The notes beneath the pieces were generated by a model that had not been told where the DNA came from, did not search any database, and saw nothing but the letters and a program-made list of their open reading frames with translations. This document shows positions 62,635 through 64,000 of a DNA stretch of 64,000 nt, piece by piece. Origin of the DNA: an uncultured Bacillota bacterium. Its GTDB lineage: Bacteria; Bacillota_I; Bacilli_A; RFN20; CAG-631. The stretch is taken from contig CABUID010000001.1 in assembly GCA_902491575.1 (NCBI GenBank), forward strand, positions 235,271 through 299,270, read 5' to 3'. Position 1 is the stretch's first letter. Every line of letters begins with the position of its first letter. Position numbers and translations under genes: made by a program.

Positions 62635-63573
62635 ATGAATAAAACTTTTCAAGTGATTACGGATTCTACATCAGATTTAACGCAATATTTTCGTAATAAA
62701 TATCAAATTGATTATGTTCAAATGACTTTTTCAATGGATGGACAAGACTATAATGCGAATTTAGATTGGAAAGATATATCTCCTCAACAATACTATTCAT
62801 TACTTGAAAAAGGTAAATTTTTCTTGACGGGTCCAGCACCACTTTCTGAATTTGAAAGAGTTTTTACAAAATATTTGAGTCAAAATTTAGACATTTTGTT
62901 TATTAGTTGTTCTTCTATTTTATCTGGAACATTTAATAATGCATTGATTGCGAAAAGTATATTACAAGAAAAATATCCAGGGCGTCAAATTATATGTTTT
63001 GATTCATTAAGAAGTAATTGTAGTGAAGGACTTATGGCAATGGATGCAGCAATGATGGCCAATCAAGGGATTAGTCTTTCTGAAACAATAAAATTTTTAG
63101 ATGAGAAACGTTTAAAATACCAAACATTAGCAATAACGGATTCATTAGATCCATTAAAAAGAGCAGGTCGAATTAAGACATCTTCTGCTTTCATAGGAAA
63201 TTTAGTAGGTATTAAACCGATTATCATTACCGATGCTCATGGTAATAATTATGCATTTAAAACAGCTAGAGGAAGAAATTCAGCGTTAAAATTGTTAGCA
63301 AAATACGTGATTAATAATGTAGAAAAAGATCATCCATCACTTATTTTTATAGAACATTCGAATTGTATGGATGATGCTCATTGTTTAGCTGAAGAAATTC
63401 AAAAGAAGTTACCATCGAAGCAAATATGCATTTGTGATCTTGGTTTTATTGTCGGTGCGACCATTGGTTCAAAGGCTTTAACGGTTTCTTTTTATGGCAA
63501 AAAAGTAACAATATATAATAAAACAAACGGAAATCATATTTTTTCTTTAGGGAAAAATACAATTACTTCATAA
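62635..63573 (+). CDS. DegV-family fatty-acid-binding protein
   Basis: 312 residues. DegV proteins bind free fatty acids and serve the FakA kinase (FakB role). Features: ITDSTSDL at the N-terminus, FISCSSILSGTFNNA in the middle and TDSLDPLKRAGRIK later. It closes the lipid operon, 9 nt after plsX, which supports a role in acyl-group handling. Confidence 0.9.
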   Translation: MNKTFQVITDSTSDLTQYFRNKYQIDYVQMTFSMDGQDYNANLDWKDISPQQYYSLLEKGKFFLTGPAPLSEFERVFTKYLSQNLDILFISCSSILSGTFNNALIAKSILQEKYPGRQIICFDSLRSNCSEGLMAMDAAMMANQGISLSETIKFLDEKRLKYQTLAITDSLDPLKRAGRIKTSSAFIGNLVGIKPIIITDAHGNNYAFKTARGRNSALKLLAKYVINNVEKDHPSLIFIEHSNCMDDAHCLAEEIQKKLPSKQICICDLGFIVGATIGSKALTVSFYGKKVTIYNKTNGNHIFSLGKNTITS

Positions 63574-63616
63574 TGATTGGTAATAAAAAGCTTTATTAAG
63601 ATTTTAAATATTATCT

Positions 63617-63652
63617 AAGGTTTCTAATTAAATGATTAGTAAACCTTTTTTT
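63617..63652 (+). terminator. Terminator of the lipid operon
   Basis: AAGGTTT (63617-63623) with AAACCTT (63641-63647), extended inside by CTAAT/ATTAG, followed by seven T. Confidence 0.8.
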
Positions 63653-63895
63653 GTAGGTAATCAAATACGTTTCATTATTTAACTTATTATATTCATAGAA
63701 AAAGTAAAATGTTTTATGGTTGTTAATTACTTTATTTTATGAAGTTTCAATTTAAATAAAAATCCATTTTTTTTCTATTAAATAAGTATTTTTTTCATTT
63801 AGTAAAAAAAAATAAAAAAATTTTTGTAAAACAGAAAATATTTTTCTTTTTAATAAGTGAAGGGGACAAAAAAGCCTTCAGAAAGGAAAATAACT
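63653..63895. other. Non-coding AT-rich stretch
   Basis: No gene or clear promoter seen. It ends with a TGAAGG/CCTTCA inverted repeat (63858-63880) and the AAGGA ribosome site of a Lys-rich frame. Confidence 0.45.
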
Positions 63896-63949
63896 ATGCA
63901 AAACAAAAAAAAGTCAAAAAGCGGTAAAAAAAAGCAAAAAGAATTTTAA
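63896..63949 (+). CDS. Lys-rich 17-residue frame, possibly the start of a longer gene
   Basis: ATG with AAGGA 9 nt upstream encodes MQNKKKSKSGKKKQKEF then a stop. After the run of eight A (63926-63933) the +1 frame stays open as a Lys/Arg-rich sequence to the window edge. Either a base is missing, or slippage on the A-run joins the two frames, or this is a short peptide. Confidence 0.35.
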   Translation: MQNKKKSKSGKKKQKEF

Positions 63950-64000
63950 AAAAAGAAAAGAAAAAAAATAGAAAAAAGAAAGGAAAGAATAAAAAAATGG

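Noticed and set aside
1..64000. Mycoplasma-type genetic code (TGA as Trp)
   Set aside because: Several intact genes (era, fabG, accA) end at TGA and conserved Trp positions use TGG.
1..64000. CRISPR arrays, insertion sequences, prophage or integrase genes
   Set aside because: No evenly spaced direct repeats, transposase, integrase or phage structural genes were found in the window.

Overview
The window is AT-rich DNA from a low-GC Gram-positive bacterium with short intergenic gaps and strong AGGAGG-type ribosome sites. Genes end in TGA as well as TAA/TAG and tryptophan is TGG, so the standard bacterial code applies and this is not a mycoplasma with code 4. Lipoproteins with Bacillota-type lipoboxes, the recO-era-cdd-ybeY cluster, a guanine riboswitch and type II fatty-acid genes point to Bacilli. 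An uncultured, gut-associated Erysipelotrichia- or RF39-like lineage fits best, but that placement is inference from gene content only.

Layout. 1-5.5 kb (minus strand): partial recO, era, cdd, ybeY and a long Xaa-Pro aminopeptidase in one operon, then an ABC exporter half-transporter. 5.5-11 kb: MATE exporter plus a Rossmann methyltransferase-like protein, a PlsC-like acyltransferase, a creatininase-family hydrolase and pyruvate kinase. 11-16.5 kb: a DUF4097-type lipoprotein, a GT2-GtrA fusion, a uracil permease preceded by a U-rich leader peptide and terminator, and a purine permease under a guanine riboswitch. 16.6-22.9 kb: gapA, a zinc-ribbon membrane protein, ppa, an ArsR/SmtB zinc sensor with its P1B ATPase, and a cyclodeaminase-family protein. 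22.9-28.1 kb: an XRE-cupin regulator and potABCD with unusual PotA and PotD. 28.2-36.2 kb is accessory in character: an XRE regulator, tRNA-Cys and tRNA-Arg, gene debris, a lipoprotein and putative secreted cysteine peptidase, an unknown membrane protein, a GH3 glycosidase, tRNA-Pro and a frameshifted RipA-like remnant. 36.5-41 kb: an mglBAC-type galactose importer in which the binding protein is circularly permuted and the permease carries a 225-residue coiled-coil extension. 41-54 kb: asnA, a second purine permease, a second methyltransferase-like paralogue, a GH26-like lipoprotein, a lone GltD-type flavoprotein, an M29 aminopeptidase, a degenerate HflX-like protein, and a sigma factor coupled to a membrane-anchored serpin. 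53.2-63.6 kb: a TetR regulator and thioesterase diverging from a lipid operon (acp, fused KS-KS, fabG, fabZ, fabD, accD, accA, flavoprotein, plsX, degV).

The strongest novelty candidates are: (1) the fatty-acid-like operon whose condensing enzyme is an intact ketosynthase fused to a ketosynthase copy lacking all three catalytic residues, as in KS/chain-length-factor pairs, with no fabH, enoyl reductase, accB or accC beside it, and a perfect 24-bp operator over the promoter; (2) the sigma factor-membrane serpin pair, which looks like a sigma/anti-sigma module with a serpin as the outside domain; (3) the permuted galactose-binding protein and the extended permease; (4) a pyrBI-like attenuator in front of the uracil permease.
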